Shown: positions 18,591-27,810 of the stretch, one piece after another | Layout: every line of letters starts with the position of its first letter | Numbering within the stretch: position 1 is the stretch's first letter | DNA from: an uncultured Alphaproteobacteria bacterium | GTDB lineage: Bacteria; Pseudomonadota; Alphaproteobacteria; Micropepsales; Micropepsaceae | DNA: 64,000 nt | Direction: 5' to 3' | Assembly: GCA_903897605.1 (NCBI GenBank) | Contig: CAIUCH010000051.1 | Coordinates: 1-64,000 of the forward strand | Made by a program: the position numbers and the translations under genes | The notes under the pieces: model-generated | Database searches by the model: none | The model's input: the letters and a program-made list of their open reading frames with translations, nothing else | What the model was told of the DNA's origin: nothing

Positions 18591-20368
18591 TGGCCGCGCT
18601 GCTGGAAATCCGCGACCTGGATGTGCATTTCACGACGCAGGACGGCGACGTGCATGCGGTCAAGCGCGTAAGCCTCGACATTGAAGAAGGCGCCTGCCTG
18701 GGCGTGGTGGGCGAAAGCGGCTCGGGAAAGAGCCAGCTTTTCCTGGCCGCGATGGGTCTGCTGGCCGCCAATGGCCGCGTCAGCGGCAGCGTGCGCTATC
18801 GCGGCCAGGAATTGCTGGGCCTGCCATCGCGTCAACTCAATCTGCTGCGCGGCTCCCACATTACCATGATCTTTCAGGACCCTCTCACCTCGCTGACGCC
18901 GCACATGACGGTGGGAGCGCAGATTCTCGAAGCCTTGACCCTGCACCGCAAGATGCCGCGCGAGGAAGCGGTTCGCCGCGTGCGCGAGATCCTCGACTAT
19001 GTCCGCATTCCGGAAAGCGCGCGGCGGATGAAGCAATACCCGCACGAATTGTCAGGCGGCATGCGCCAGCGGGTGATGATCGCGATGGCGACCATCACCG
19101 GGCCTGATTTGGTGATCGCCGACGAACCCACCACGGCCCTGGACGTGACGGTGCAGGCGCAGATCCTAGAAATCCTCCGTGCACTGAAGACCGACCGGAA
19201 AACCGCCCTGGCCCTGATCAGTCACGACATGGGTGTGATTGCCGGCAGCGCCGATCGGGTCCAGGTGATGCGTCGCGGTGAAGTGGTCGAAACCGGCGCG
19301 GTGGACGAGATCTTTTATGCGCCGCGCCAGAATTACACCAAGATGCTGCTGGCGGCGATGCCGCGCCTCACCGATACGCCCGACTTGGCCACCACACCCG
19401 GCAATCCGCTGCTGGAGGTGGAAGACGTGAATGTCATCTTCCCCGTGAAAGGCGATGGTTTTTTCGCCGCCACGCGATCCTTGCGCGCGGTGGACGGCGT
19501 TTCCTTCGCGCTTCGCAGCGGCGAGACTTTGGGCGTGGTCGGTGAAAGTGGCTGCGGCAAATCCACCTTGGCGCGCGCGGTACTGCAGTTGATCCCACCC
19601 GACAGCGGCCGGGTGGTCTGGCTGGGCCGCGACCTGACGCATGAAAAGCAAGATGCAATCCGCCGGTCCCGCAAGGATTTCCAGATCGTATTTCAAGATC
19701 CGCTGGCAAGCCTGGATCCGCGCATGCCGGTGAGCGTCTCCGTTGCCGAGCCGCTGAAGGCATTGGAGCCCGGCCTGGCGCGCGATGAGATCCGTGCCCG
19801 GGTGGCGGCAATGATGGAGAAAGTCGGTCTCGATCCTGGTTGGATCAATCGATATCCCCATGAATTGTCCGGCGGCCAGAACCAGCGCGTCGGCATCGCC
19901 CGCGCCATGATCGTGCGCCCCAAAATGGTGGTCTGCGACGAAGCAGTCAGTGCATTGGACGTTTCCATCCAGGCGCAGATCGTGGATCTGATCAAGTCGC
20001 TCCAGGCCGAAACCGGCATGGCGCTGATCTTCATCAGCCATGACCTGTCGGTGGTGCGCCAGCTTTCACACCGGGTGATGGTGCTCTATCTGGGCCGGGT
20101 GGTGGAGACGGCATCGTCCGGCGACCTTTATCGCGACCCGCGCCATCCTTATACCCGCGCCTTGCTGTCGGCGGTGCCGGTGCCCGACCCGAAAGTGGAG
20201 CGCGCTCGCAAGCGCACTTTGCTGACCGGCGATCTGCCGTCCCCTTTGGACAGCCGCGCCTCACTCGCCTTCCTGCTATCGAAACGGAGTGATGATCCAC
20301 AGGCGGAGCAATACCGGCCCCGCCTGATCGAAGTGGCGCCGGGCCACCTTGTCGCCGAGCATGACTGA
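18590..20368 (+). CDS. Duplicated ABC ATPase (OppD-OppF fusion type)
   Basis: The 592-residue cytoplasmic protein has two complete nucleotide-binding domains. Each has a Walker A (GESGSGKS, then GESGCGKS), a signature (LSGGMRQR, then LSGGQNQR) and a Walker B ([12 protein letters not shown], then [12 protein letters not shown]). The layout matches YejF/GsiA-like fused ATPases energising peptide import. The ATG at 18590 overlaps the oppC stop. It ends with the C-terminal oligopeptide-transporter extension ([14 protein letters not shown]). Confidence 0.95.
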   Translation: MAALLEIRDLDVHFTTQDGDVHAVKRVSLDIEEGACLGVVGESGSGKSQLFLAAMGLLAANGRVSGSVRYRGQELLGLPSRQLNLLRGSHITMIFQDPLTSLTPHMTVGAQILEALTLHRKMPREEAVRRVREILDYVRIPESARRMKQYPHELSGGMRQRVMIAMATITGPDLVIADEPTTALDVTVQAQILEILRALKTDRKTALALISHDMGVIAGSADRVQVMRRGEVVETGAVDEIFYAPRQNYTKMLLAAMPRLTDTPDLATTPGNPLLEVEDVNVIFPVKGDGFFAATRSLRAVDGVSFALRSGETLGVVGESGCGKSTLARAVLQLIPPDSGRVVWLGRDLTHEKQDAIRRSRKDFQIVFQDPLASLDPRMPVSVSVAEPLKALEPGLARDEIRARVAAMMEKVGLDPGWINRYPHELSGGQNQRVGIARAMIVRPKMVVCDEAVSALDVSIQAQIVDLIKSLQAETGMALIFISHDLSVVRQLSHRVMVLYLGRVVETASSGDLYRDPRHPYTRALLSAVPVPDPKVERARKRTLLTGDLPSPLDSRASLAFLLSKRSDDPQAEQYRPRLIEVAPGHLVAEHD

Positions 20369-20410
20369 TATTGGTCGCGTGGGCCGGACGGAGTTGACCG
20401 GCGGCTGCGC

Positions 20411-20932
20411 TCAGCGGATTCGCCGCACGATATATTCGTTGCCGTCATTGCGAAGTTCCAGCGTGCCATGGCCGCCGAGCCCCTCGCCCACCGAAACGAC
20501 ATAATGCGAGGCTGGATCTTTCCAATGGGCGTAATTCACATCATCCGCCTGCTGCTGCCACACCGTTCCGTCCGGCAAGGTAACGGTAAACATGCCGTGG
20601 CGGTCGAAGGTGTAAGCGGCAAGATGCACCCAGGTCTCATCGCTCTTGCGGACCGGAGCCGCAGGCGCCATGGCGACAGGCCGTGGCGGCGCGGCGCGCA
20701 TCGCCTGCGCTGCACCGGGCACCAGCCTTTGCTGAAAATCGGGCGCCGGCGCGAGCCCCAATCGCGCCCGCATCGGCTGGACCGCACCATAAATACAATC
20801 GAGCCAGCCGCGATCATCCATGATTTGGTCGCAGCGCGCGATGCCGGCGCGGGAATCCTCCCGTGGCCCCGCCTGGGCGGCGAACGGCAATGCGGTCAGA
20901 AACAGCGCCGAAGCGAACAGGATATTCTTCAC
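20411..20932 (-). CDS. Exported protein of unknown function, tandem paralog A
   Basis: The 173-residue protein starts at a GTG with a GAGGAGA ribosome site and has a Sec signal peptide (ending AAQAG). It shares with its neighbour at 20990-21547 the motif C-x2-I-x-D-x-R-x-WL-x-C-x-YGA-x-QPMRA-x-LGL, including two cysteines that may form a disulfide. Both also share a C-terminal region of type YTFDRHGMFTVTLPDG..W followed by HW and Y.V.V strands. I do not recognise a named family. It is encoded against the direction of the transporter genes. Confidence 0.65.
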   Translation of the reverse strand: MKNILFASALFLTALPFAAQAGPREDSRAGIARCDQIMDDRGWLDCIYGAVQPMRARLGLAPAPDFQQRLVPGAAQAMRAAPPRPVAMAPAAPVRKSDETWVHLAAYTFDRHGMFTVTLPDGTVWQQQADDVNYAHWKDPASHYVVSVGEGLGGHGTLELRNDGNEYIVRRIR

Positions 20933-20989
20933 GGACTTCTCCTCAGCGCAGCACTTGTCGAGATGTCCATTGTCACAGTTATGTGACAC

Positions 20990-21547
20990 TTATTTGATGC
21001 GCATGACCCGGTAGTTCTGATCGTCCCGCACCTGCATGGTATGGCTGCCCATCAAGTCGGACGTCACGATCACGATGTAGCTCGACGGCTGGCCGCTCCA
21101 ATGGGCGCGCAAATCGTCATAGGGCGACTGTTTCCAGACCTCCCCGTCGGCCAGGGTGGCGGTGAAAAGACCATCTTTGCCGAAACTGAACGCGGTCAAT
21201 CGCAGCGTGCCCGCCATTCCCTCTGCCGGCTTGCTGGAGCTGAAGATGTTGCCGATCCCCAGCCAACCGCCGCTGCCACTGCTCTCGCTGCTCATCGGTG
21301 GCGGCGTCAGAGGCGTGTTCTTGACCAGACTGACCTGGGACTCGGGCGCCGCTGGCAGACCGAGCTGGGCGCGCATCGGCTGGGCCGCGCCATAAAAGCA
21401 GTTGAGCCAGACCCGGTTGTCGGTGATACCCGCGCAGCGTTGCAGGTTGAGCATCACATCGTCGCGGGTGGGATCACTGGCGGCAGCGGCGGGCGCGGCC
21501 CAGAACGCTGACAGGGCGATGACGATGATGAACCGGCGCGACGACAT
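20990..21547 (-). CDS. Exported protein of unknown function, tandem paralog B
   Basis: The 185-residue protein has a signal peptide (about 1-23, ending AAAAS) and the same two-cysteine motif as paralog A (RCAGITDNRVWLNCFYGA). It has a longer Ser/Gly-rich linker (about 80-105) and the same C-terminal strands (FSFGKDGLFTATLADGEVW, HWSG, SYIVIV). It lies 57 bases upstream of paralog A on the same strand, so the pair looks like an old tandem duplication expressed together. Function unknown; a periplasmic location is inferred from the signal. Confidence 0.65.
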   Translation of the reverse strand: MSSRRFIIVIALSAFWAAPAAAASDPTRDDVMLNLQRCAGITDNRVWLNCFYGAAQPMRAQLGLPAAPESQVSLVKNTPLTPPPMSSESSGSGGWLGIGNIFSSSKPAEGMAGTLRLTAFSFGKDGLFTATLADGEVWKQSPYDDLRAHWSGQPSSYIVIVTSDLMGSHTMQVRDDQNYRVMRIK

Positions 21548-21650
21548 CCAGACCCCCAGGGGAGAAGCATTTCCAACCTGAATATAATGGACTTTCTGCC
21601 GCTAATGCTATGGTGATACTGACAAAACCGCCCGCGAAGGTTGCCGGAAG

Positions 21651-23309
21651 ATGGCGTGGAATTTGGATTTGAACCGGCGGCTGGCGCTCGGCGGCGCAGC
21701 GGCGCTGGCGATAGGTGGGGGGTATCTGGCTTTTCGAGGAAAGGGCGGCCGCGCCTCCGGCGCCCGGCCCCAGCCCGGAACCTTCTATCGCGGCAATGTG
21801 AACGAGCCTTTCACGCTCGACCCCACCATGTCGGATGCGTCCTGGGAATTCGACATCATCGGCGATCTGATGATGGGCCTCACCACCGAGAATGCCGCCG
21901 GCGCGCCCATTCCCGGCATGGCGGAAAGCTGGCAGACCTCGCCGGATGGGCTGAGCTGGATTTTCAAATTGCGCGAGGCGCAATGGTCGGACGGCAAGCT
22001 GCTCACCGCCGAGGATTTTCTATTTGCCTGGCGGCGGCTTCTCGATCCCAAAACGGCAGCGTCCTATGCCTATTTTGCCTACATCATCCGGAATGCCGAA
22101 GCGATCAATACCGGCCATCTGCCGGGCACAGCCTTGGGCGCGCACGCGCCTGATCCCCATACCCTGCAAGTGCAGCTGAAGAATCCCGCGCCCTATCTTC
22201 TGGAAATGCTGACGCATACCGCATTGATGCCCGTGCCGCGACATGTGGTGGAAGCCGAGGGCAAAAGCTGGACCAAGCCGGGCAAGTATGTCTGCAACGG
22301 GCCATTCCTGCTGACGGAATGGATTCCCAACGACCATATTACCGCGGTCCGCAATCCCCGCTTTCATGATGCCGCCAACGTCAAGGTCGAGAAAGTCATT
22401 TACTTCCCCACCATGGATTACAGCGCCGCCTTGCGCCGGCTGCGCGCCGGAGAACTCGACGTCCAGGCGCGTCTTGAGAACAACCAGTTTGGCTGGATCA
22501 AGAAGAATATGCCGGAATTGATCAACCCCGTGCCCCAGCTGATCTCGGATATGGTCGCGGTCAATCTGGGCAAAACACCGTTCGACGATATCCGTGTGCG
22601 GCGCGCCATCAACCTTGCCATCAACCGCGAAGCGATCACCGAAAAGATCATTCCGGTAGGTTATATCCCTGCCTATGGCATCGTGCCGCCGAACACCGCA
22701 AATTTTCCCGGCGGCAATGTATTCGATTTCAAGAATATGTCCGCGCCGGCGCGCACCATCGAAGGACAACGGCTGATGCGGGATGCCGGGTTTGGTCCCG
22801 ACAACAGGCTCCGGACCAGCTACATGATCCGATCCACCGCTGCCGGATCCTATCGCGCGGTGGCGGCGGTGCTGCAGCAGATGTTCGCGCTGGTTTATAT
22901 CGATGCCGATATCGTTCCCACCGACGGCCAGATATTCTACAAGCAGATCCAGGAACATGATTTCGAGATGGCGCAGCCGGGATGGCAGGCGGACTTCAAC
23001 GACGCCTCCAATTTCCTCGATCTGTACCGCACCGGCGGCGGCAACAATTGGAGCAATTACAGCAATCCCACATTCGACCGGATGCTGGGCGCGGCACAGA
23101 ACGATCCCGACATTGTCAGCCGCGGCCAGAAACTTTCCGCCGCCGAGGAAATCCTTCTCAAGGATGAAGCGGCGATGCCGCTTTTCTTCTGGGTGAGCGG
23201 CAACCTGGTGAGGCCTTATGTCAAAGGTTGGGTGGGTGACGCGATGGACGTCCACCGCAGCCGCTGGATCACCATCGACGAAAAAGCGCGGGCCGCGCTC
23301 TTCTCATAA
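21651..23309 (+). CDS. Oligopeptide-binding protein (solute-binding family 5, OppA-like)
   Basis: The 552-residue protein begins with NRRLALGGAAALAIGGG, a twin-arginine-like signal or anchor. Family-5 signatures are DPTMSDASWEFDIIGDLMMGL, GMAESWQTSPDGLSWIFKLR and WSDGKLLTAEDFLFAWRRLLDP. It should capture peptides for the OppB/OppC/ATPase set at 16717-20368, from which it is separated only by the two opposite-strand unknown genes. Alternative ligands cannot be excluded. Confidence 0.9.
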   Translation: MAWNLDLNRRLALGGAAALAIGGGYLAFRGKGGRASGARPQPGTFYRGNVNEPFTLDPTMSDASWEFDIIGDLMMGLTTENAAGAPIPGMAESWQTSPDGLSWIFKLREAQWSDGKLLTAEDFLFAWRRLLDPKTAASYAYFAYIIRNAEAINTGHLPGTALGAHAPDPHTLQVQLKNPAPYLLEMLTHTALMPVPRHVVEAEGKSWTKPGKYVCNGPFLLTEWIPNDHITAVRNPRFHDAANVKVEKVIYFPTMDYSAALRRLRAGELDVQARLENNQFGWIKKNMPELINPVPQLISDMVAVNLGKTPFDDIRVRRAINLAINREAITEKIIPVGYIPAYGIVPPNTANFPGGNVFDFKNMSAPARTIEGQRLMRDAGFGPDNRLRTSYMIRSTAAGSYRAVAAVLQQMFALVYIDADIVPTDGQIFYKQIQEHDFEMAQPGWQADFNDASNFLDLYRTGGGNNWSNYSNPTFDRMLGAAQNDPDIVSRGQKLSAAEEILLKDEAAMPLFFWVSGNLVRPYVKGWVGDAMDVHRSRWITIDEKARAALFS

Positions 23310-23343
23310 TCCGGTCAATCAGGCGTGGCCAGATTCCGCGGAG

Positions 23344-23366
23344 CGCTGAGACAATTGAACTCAGCG
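23344..23366. repeat. Hairpin downstream of the OppA-like gene
   Basis: CGCTGAG (23344-23350) and CTCAGCG (23360-23366) pair perfectly around a 9-base loop, 34 bases beyond the oppA-like stop. No U-run follows. It may be a weak or Rho-assisted terminator, or a transcript-stabilising stem. Confidence 0.35.
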
Positions 23367-23540
23367 ACTGTCCTGGATAGCGGCGTGTTTCTATTTCCAG
23401 CCCGTGATGGTGAAATCTTTCCTCAAAGGCTGAATTCCCAACATCAGGCTGGTAAATCGCAGCCGCTGCGCTGGATTCGGCGCGAGCGCCACGTCTTTAC
23501 GCCGGGAACCAAAGATTTGGTTAACCTCGGTTCGCTAAAA

Positions 23541-25820
23541 ATGCGCCGGGCAGGACGGGGACCGAGCTTGAGCATCGCGACCGGCGTGGCAGAAGGACCG
23601 ATCGCGGGCCGCGCCAGGCATAGCCGCACCTCCCTTTACGTCTACGCATTTTTTTTCGTCTCCGGCATTCCGGCGCTGATCTATCAGCTGGCCTGGCAAC
23701 GCGTGCTGTTCCGGATCTTCGGCCTCAGCATGGATTCGGTGACGGTGATCGTCACGGCTTTCATGCTGGGACTGGGTGTCGGGAGTTTGGCAGGAAGTCT
23801 ACTGTCGGTGAACAGGCGTGTGAAGCCGCTTCTGCTGGTGGCCGCGATCGAACTGGCGGTGGGAGCTTTCGGCATCCTCTCGCTGCCACTGTTCGCCCAT
23901 ATCGATCCCATGGTGCAGGACATGTCTCTTGTTCAGCGTACCATGATGATCATTGCAGTCGTGTTCGTGCCCACCGCCTTGATGGGCGCCACCCTTCCGA
24001 TCCTGATCGGGCAACTGGTGAATCGCTCCGCCAATGTCGGTTATTCCGCCGGCAGCCTGTACCGCGTCAATGCGCTCGGCGGCGTCGCCGGTTGCATGTT
24101 CGGGGCGCTGCTGCTTTTTCCTTTTCTGGGATTGCAGGCATCGGTCATCACCGCGGTGCTTCTGAACGGACTTGTCGCCGCGATTGCGGTGACGGCCCAC
24201 TTCTCGGATAGAAGCGACCACGCCGCCAATGCCGCGCCTTTGATTGCAGCGGCGCAGCAGATGCGGCTTTCCCCGCCCGCCGCCAGAGCGTTGGTTCTAT
24301 CCAGCGGTTTCGTGTCTCTTTCGTTTGAGATTTACTTTCTGCATCTGACATCCTTCGTGACCGCGACCAACGCGGTCATTCAGGCCATGGAGCTGGGGGT
24401 GTTCCTGCTGGGTATCGCATCCGGCGCCCGGGAGGCCGGGGAATGGGCCAAGAGCGGCAAGGCGCAATTTCCGCCCGCTCTCTGCCGGACGATATTGGCC
24501 AGCGGAATTGCCGGCCTTGCAGTTCTGCCTTTGCTGGCGGCAGCGAGCTTCCTGGATAACGGCATAACAGGCATCATCGTTCTGGCCACCTTCTTCGTGG
24601 CGCGTTCTCTCGGGCTGGTATTTCCGCTGGTGGCGCATCTGTCGGTGCCGGCCGACGGCGAAGCCGGACATCAGGCCGGTCTGCTCTATCTGGCGAACAT
24701 TATCGGCGCGGCCGCGGGCAGTTTGCTGACCGGCTTTGTCCTCTGCGATCTGTTCGGAATTCGCGCCCTTGCGTTATTGCTGTCGGCGCTTGGCGTGCTG
24801 ATCGCGGCGCCCTTGGTCTGGCGCTTCGGCGAGAAGCCCCGTTCGGTTCTCGCAATTGCGTTGACGATCACCGTACTGCTGGGACTGTTTCAGTTTCCAC
24901 TCACCCGCAATGTAATCGACAGCATGCTGTACAAAGGCAAGTTGGCCCACAGTGCGCCGATTACGCAGGTGGTCGAGAACCGCTATGGCATCGTCGCCGC
25001 CTCGCGGGATGGCGAGATTTTTGGCGGCGGTGCCTATGACGGCCGTTTCAACACCGACCTTTTGCACGACACCAATGGAATCATCCGGGCCTATAGCCTG
25101 AGCCTGTTCCATCCCGCGCCTCGGGAGGTTTTCATGATCGGGCTTTCGTCCGGGTCCTGGGCCCAGGCGATCGCCGCAAATCCGCAAGTGCGCCATCTGA
25201 CCGTGGTCGAAATCAATCCGGGGTATTTGCCGCTGATCCAGGAGCAACGCGAGGTCCGATCGATCCTGCACAATCCAAAGATCACGATCATCACCGACGA
25301 CGCCAATCGCTGGCTGCGGCGTCATCCCGGCACCCGCTATGACGCCATCGTGGCAAACGCCACCTACCATTACCGCGCCAATGCCGCGACCCTTCTGTCC
25401 CACGAATTCAACCAAATGGTCGCGGCCCATATGAAGCGAGGGGCAATCTATCTCTACAACGCCACCGACTCCGCCAGGGTTGAACGCACCGGCTGCGACG
25501 ATTTCCGCCATGGCTACCGCATCTTCAACTTCATGCTGGTCGGCAATGATTCCATTGCGGTGGATGGCGCACGCTGGCAGCGCAATCTTCTGGAATCGCG
25601 GATCGATGGCCGCCCCGTTCTGGACATGGCGCGGCCTGGGACACGTCGCCAGCTTGCCTATGACGCGGCGATTGCTGCCGCCGCAACCGCGCAATCACCC
25701 AATCCCGCCTCACTGCCGCTGGAGAGCTGCGCCAGCATCCTGCGCCGGGACGCCAGCTATCGGCCCATCACCGACGACAATATGGGCACCGAGTGGCGCT
25801 ATCTGCTGGGCCTGGATTGA
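23541..25820 (+). CDS. Polytopic membrane protein with spermidine-synthase-like C-terminal domain
   Basis: The protein has about 759 residues from the ATG at 23541. An open frame continues up to 23325, but that part is not protein-like. The first 470 residues hold about a dozen helices of an MFS-like type (FVSGIPALIYQLAWQRVLFR, GATLPILIGQLVN), the kind fused to spermidine synthase domains. The C-terminal part has a nucleotide-binding-like fold (FMIGLSSGSWAQAIA, VVEINPGYLPL, ITDDANRWLR). The canonical aminopropyltransferase motifs (GGGDGG, DSxDP) are absent. Enzyme activity is therefore doubtful; the family is known but functionally unassigned. Confidence 0.72.
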   Translation: MRRAGRGPSLSIATGVAEGPIAGRARHSRTSLYVYAFFFVSGIPALIYQLAWQRVLFRIFGLSMDSVTVIVTAFMLGLGVGSLAGSLLSVNRRVKPLLLVAAIELAVGAFGILSLPLFAHIDPMVQDMSLVQRTMMIIAVVFVPTALMGATLPILIGQLVNRSANVGYSAGSLYRVNALGGVAGCMFGALLLFPFLGLQASVITAVLLNGLVAAIAVTAHFSDRSDHAANAAPLIAAAQQMRLSPPAARALVLSSGFVSLSFEIYFLHLTSFVTATNAVIQAMELGVFLLGIASGAREAGEWAKSGKAQFPPALCRTILASGIAGLAVLPLLAAASFLDNGITGIIVLATFFVARSLGLVFPLVAHLSVPADGEAGHQAGLLYLANIIGAAAGSLLTGFVLCDLFGIRALALLLSALGVLIAAPLVWRFGEKPRSVLAIALTITVLLGLFQFPLTRNVIDSMLYKGKLAHSAPITQVVENRYGIVAASRDGEIFGGGAYDGRFNTDLLHDTNGIIRAYSLSLFHPAPREVFMIGLSSGSWAQAIAANPQVRHLTVVEINPGYLPLIQEQREVRSILHNPKITIITDDANRWLRRHPGTRYDAIVANATYHYRANAATLLSHEFNQMVAAHMKRGAIYLYNATDSARVERTGCDDFRHGYRIFNFMLVGNDSIAVDGARWQRNLLESRIDGRPVLDMARPGTRRQLAYDAAIAAAATAQSPNPASLPLESCASILRRDASYRPITDDNMGTEWRYLLGLD

Positions 25821-25935
25821 CCGGAGCGGCAATCACCGACCCGTTCGGCGCCGATCCCGGAGAAAAGACTTGCTCCGGGGAACAAAGGCGGGGCAAGAGT
25901 CGACGGCCGTGAAGTTGACGTTGGCATTTTTCAGC

Positions 25936-26012
25936 GACCCCATAGCTCAGCAGGATAGAGCGGCGGTTTCCTAAACCGTAGGCCGGAAGTTCGAGTCTTC
26001 CTGGGGTCGCCA
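25936..26012 (+). tRNA. tRNA-Arg (anticodon CCT)
   Basis: Acceptor arms GACCCCA and TGGGGTC pair, followed by G73 and encoded CCA. The anticodon loop TTCCTAA gives CCT. The D-arm (GCTCAGCAGGATAGAGC) and T-arm (GGAAG TTCGAGT CTTCC) are canonical. A short accessory patch begins directly after it. Confidence 0.95.
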
Positions 26013-26037
26013 TTAAAATTCCAATATAATAATTATG

Positions 26038-26340
26038 TTAGCTGATGGCGCACAGCTTTCGCGTCAACAACCGGCATGGTCTTTCGACCAGGAAATGTGC
26101 GGCCATGGCGATGACCAGCAGGCCGGCGGCCGCACCCAGATAATAGGCGACCGACGAGACGCTCGCTGGCATCGCCGCCGTCCATTTCGCGATCAGGGGT
26201 TCCGCCAGTTCGTAGATGGGCGACTGCATGGCAAAGATCGCGAACGACAGAACGCCCAAGGGAATTCCGGCCCCGCAAGGGATGACAGGCAGGCTGGTTC
26301 GCGGGTCATACAGATCGAGCAGACCCGCCCGGTGTCGTCA
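26038..26340 (-). pseudogene. Acyltransferase-3 (OafA-like) C-terminal remnant
   Basis: Read leftward, the last 73 or more codons give LGVLSFAIFAMQSPIYELAEP, a second hydrophobic helix and a terminal HFLVERPCRLLTRKL. This is the usual ending of membrane O-acyltransferases of family 3, which decorate surface sugars. The frame can be followed upstream to a TGA near 26340. Intact members have 350 or more residues, so at least two thirds are missing. It ends only 26 bases from tRNA-Arg. Confidence 0.5.
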
Positions 26341-26560
26341 GGTTTTCATTCTTGGATGGATCGAAGCATTCGACGCTGCGTGCCACGTTCGAGACTATGG
26401 GCGACAAAGTGAGGGGAATTATTAACCTGGCGCGGTCGGACGGCGGCTTCTGGACTGGCGAATGTGCAACCCTGGCAAGCATTAAGCATACATTTTGCCC
26501 GCACTTTTCAAACGGTTCTGACTAGGTCAGTTTGGGGGATCGGGCTTAGGGGGGCCCAAA

Positions 26561-27481
26561 ATGGTTACGCAACAGAATGCGCAAGAGCGGCCTTCTATTT
26601 GGAATCTGGTAGCCAAGAATTCCAAGCCGATCGTGCGGCTGGCGGGGCATGGCAGCGGCACGCCCGTCTATCTTGTACACGCAATCGGTGGCGATGTTGG
26701 ATTTTTCGTGCCCTTCGCCGAAATGGTTGCGGATGCGTGCGTGACCTACGGCATCCAAGTCCCGACTCACAAAATCAATGCTGAATTTGCCAGCTCCATT
26801 TACACCATTGCCGAATACTATGTCGACGCACTCATGCAGTTTCAGCCGGACGGACCAGTCATCTTGGGTGGATGGTCAGTGGGAGCAACAATTGCTCTGG
26901 AAATGGCGCAAATCCTGAAACGGCGCGGACGCGAAGTCTCACTCCTCATCAGTTTTGACGGCATCCTTTATCATACAGGGGCGAGATTGCGCTCGTGGAC
27001 CCCGCACTATTTGTCGAAGCTTCTCGGAAATGTGCGCCACTGGGTGAAAGATGCGCGCGCTCATCGCTTGGGCAAGGTAATGACTTTCAGGGCGCTTTGC
27101 AGAGATTGGAAGCTGGCTTATGCGTGTTGGGCCATCGAGCGGAATGTGGCGGGAAATGTAAGCGACACTTTTTTGGATGAGTCGGCTTGGCCTGTGAAAC
27201 GGTTGCCATTCATTCAATCCCTATATCACGCGGTGGCGCAGTATAATCCCAAACCATATGACGGTCGCGTCCTCGTCTATCTTGCGAAAGTCCAATGCTT
27301 CTTTCATTTGTGGCAAGTCGATGTCTGTTGGGCAAGCATCGCTCCCAAGGCGGATTTCCATTCCGTATCCTGCATGCATGCCAATATGTTTCAACAGGAC
27401 ATACAAAGGCAAATGGGGCTGTATTTCCGTGAGTATTTGTTGAAAGTCTTCGGGCCAAATTGCAAAGGCGAAGCATCTTGA
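26561..27481 (+). CDS. Stand-alone NRPS/PKS-type thioesterase (alpha/beta hydrolase)
   Basis: The 306-residue protein resembles thioesterase domains of nonribosomal peptide synthetases: VYLVHAIGGDVGFF, the nucleophile elbow GWSVG (Ser about 106), ISFDGIL (probable Asp about 134) and a late HANMF histidine. Such enzymes release or proofread acyl chains on carrier proteins. No synthetase, carrier or ligase gene is in the window. Base composition is more AT-rich than the adjoining genes, and the gene sits between an acyltransferase remnant and a spacer. Acquisition by transfer is therefore plausible. The natural substrate is unknown. Confidence 0.75.
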   Translation: MVTQQNAQERPSIWNLVAKNSKPIVRLAGHGSGTPVYLVHAIGGDVGFFVPFAEMVADACVTYGIQVPTHKINAEFASSIYTIAEYYVDALMQFQPDGPVILGGWSVGATIALEMAQILKRRGREVSLLISFDGILYHTGARLRSWTPHYLSKLLGNVRHWVKDARAHRLGKVMTFRALCRDWKLAYACWAIERNVAGNVSDTFLDESAWPVKRLPFIQSLYHAVAQYNPKPYDGRVLVYLAKVQCFFHLWQVDVCWASIAPKADFHSVSCMHANMFQQDIQRQMGLYFREYLLKVFGPNCKGEAS

Positions 27482-27680
27482 GCGTATTTTCAATCCAAAA
27501 ATAAAGCGCGGGCAAGTTTCTCCGGCCAGGGTTGGCGGGGGCACCGCCTTGCGCAATCTGGACGACAGCGTGCTTATCGAAGCGACCTGCGTTCAATGCC
27601 TCAACACATGGCTCCTGCGCCCCCGCATCTAGACTGAATAGCATTGTTACATAAATCAGAATAAGCGGCCGCCATTTCAT
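27210..27680 (-). CDS. Possible small secreted protein or gene fragment, overlapping thioesterase tail
   Basis: An ATG at 27680 has a GAGGGGG ribosome site on the minus strand and begins with a good signal-peptide-like segment (about 1-21, ending DAGAQ). The first 66 codons lie in otherwise empty sequence. The remainder runs antisense through the thioesterase gene, shows no family features and is probably chance. It is either a short secreted protein whose tail was replaced or a fragment. I am unsure it is expressed. Confidence 0.25.
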   Translation of the reverse strand: MKWRPLILIYVTMLFSLDAGAQEPCVEALNAGRFDKHAVVQIAQGGAPANPGRRNLPALYFWIENTLKMLRLCNLARRLSTNTHGNTAPFAFVCPVETYWHACRIRNGNPPWERCLPNRHRLATNERSIGLSQDRRGRDRHMVWDYTAPPRDIGIE

Positions 27681-27810
27681 GCCGGCCCCCTCGGTGGCGG
27701 TTTGGGCGGGTCCGACGCGGAAGAAGGCGGTTGGACGCTTCGGCGTCCGGCCGCTTTTCTATTTGGCTTGCCGGGCGTACAAAAGCGAGGAGTCGCAAGG
27801 TTATCGAAAC

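Noticed and set aside
23325-23540. In-frame 72-codon N-terminal extension of the spermidine-synthase-like membrane protein
   Set aside because: The extension lacks protein-like character and includes a hairpin just after the upstream gene, so a start at or after 23541 is more likely.
26033-26278. 81-codon minus-strand frame overlapping the acyltransferase remnant
   Set aside because: The neighbouring frame at 26038 gives hydrophobic, family-like sequence ending in LVERP, while this one is Arg/Gly-rich noise.
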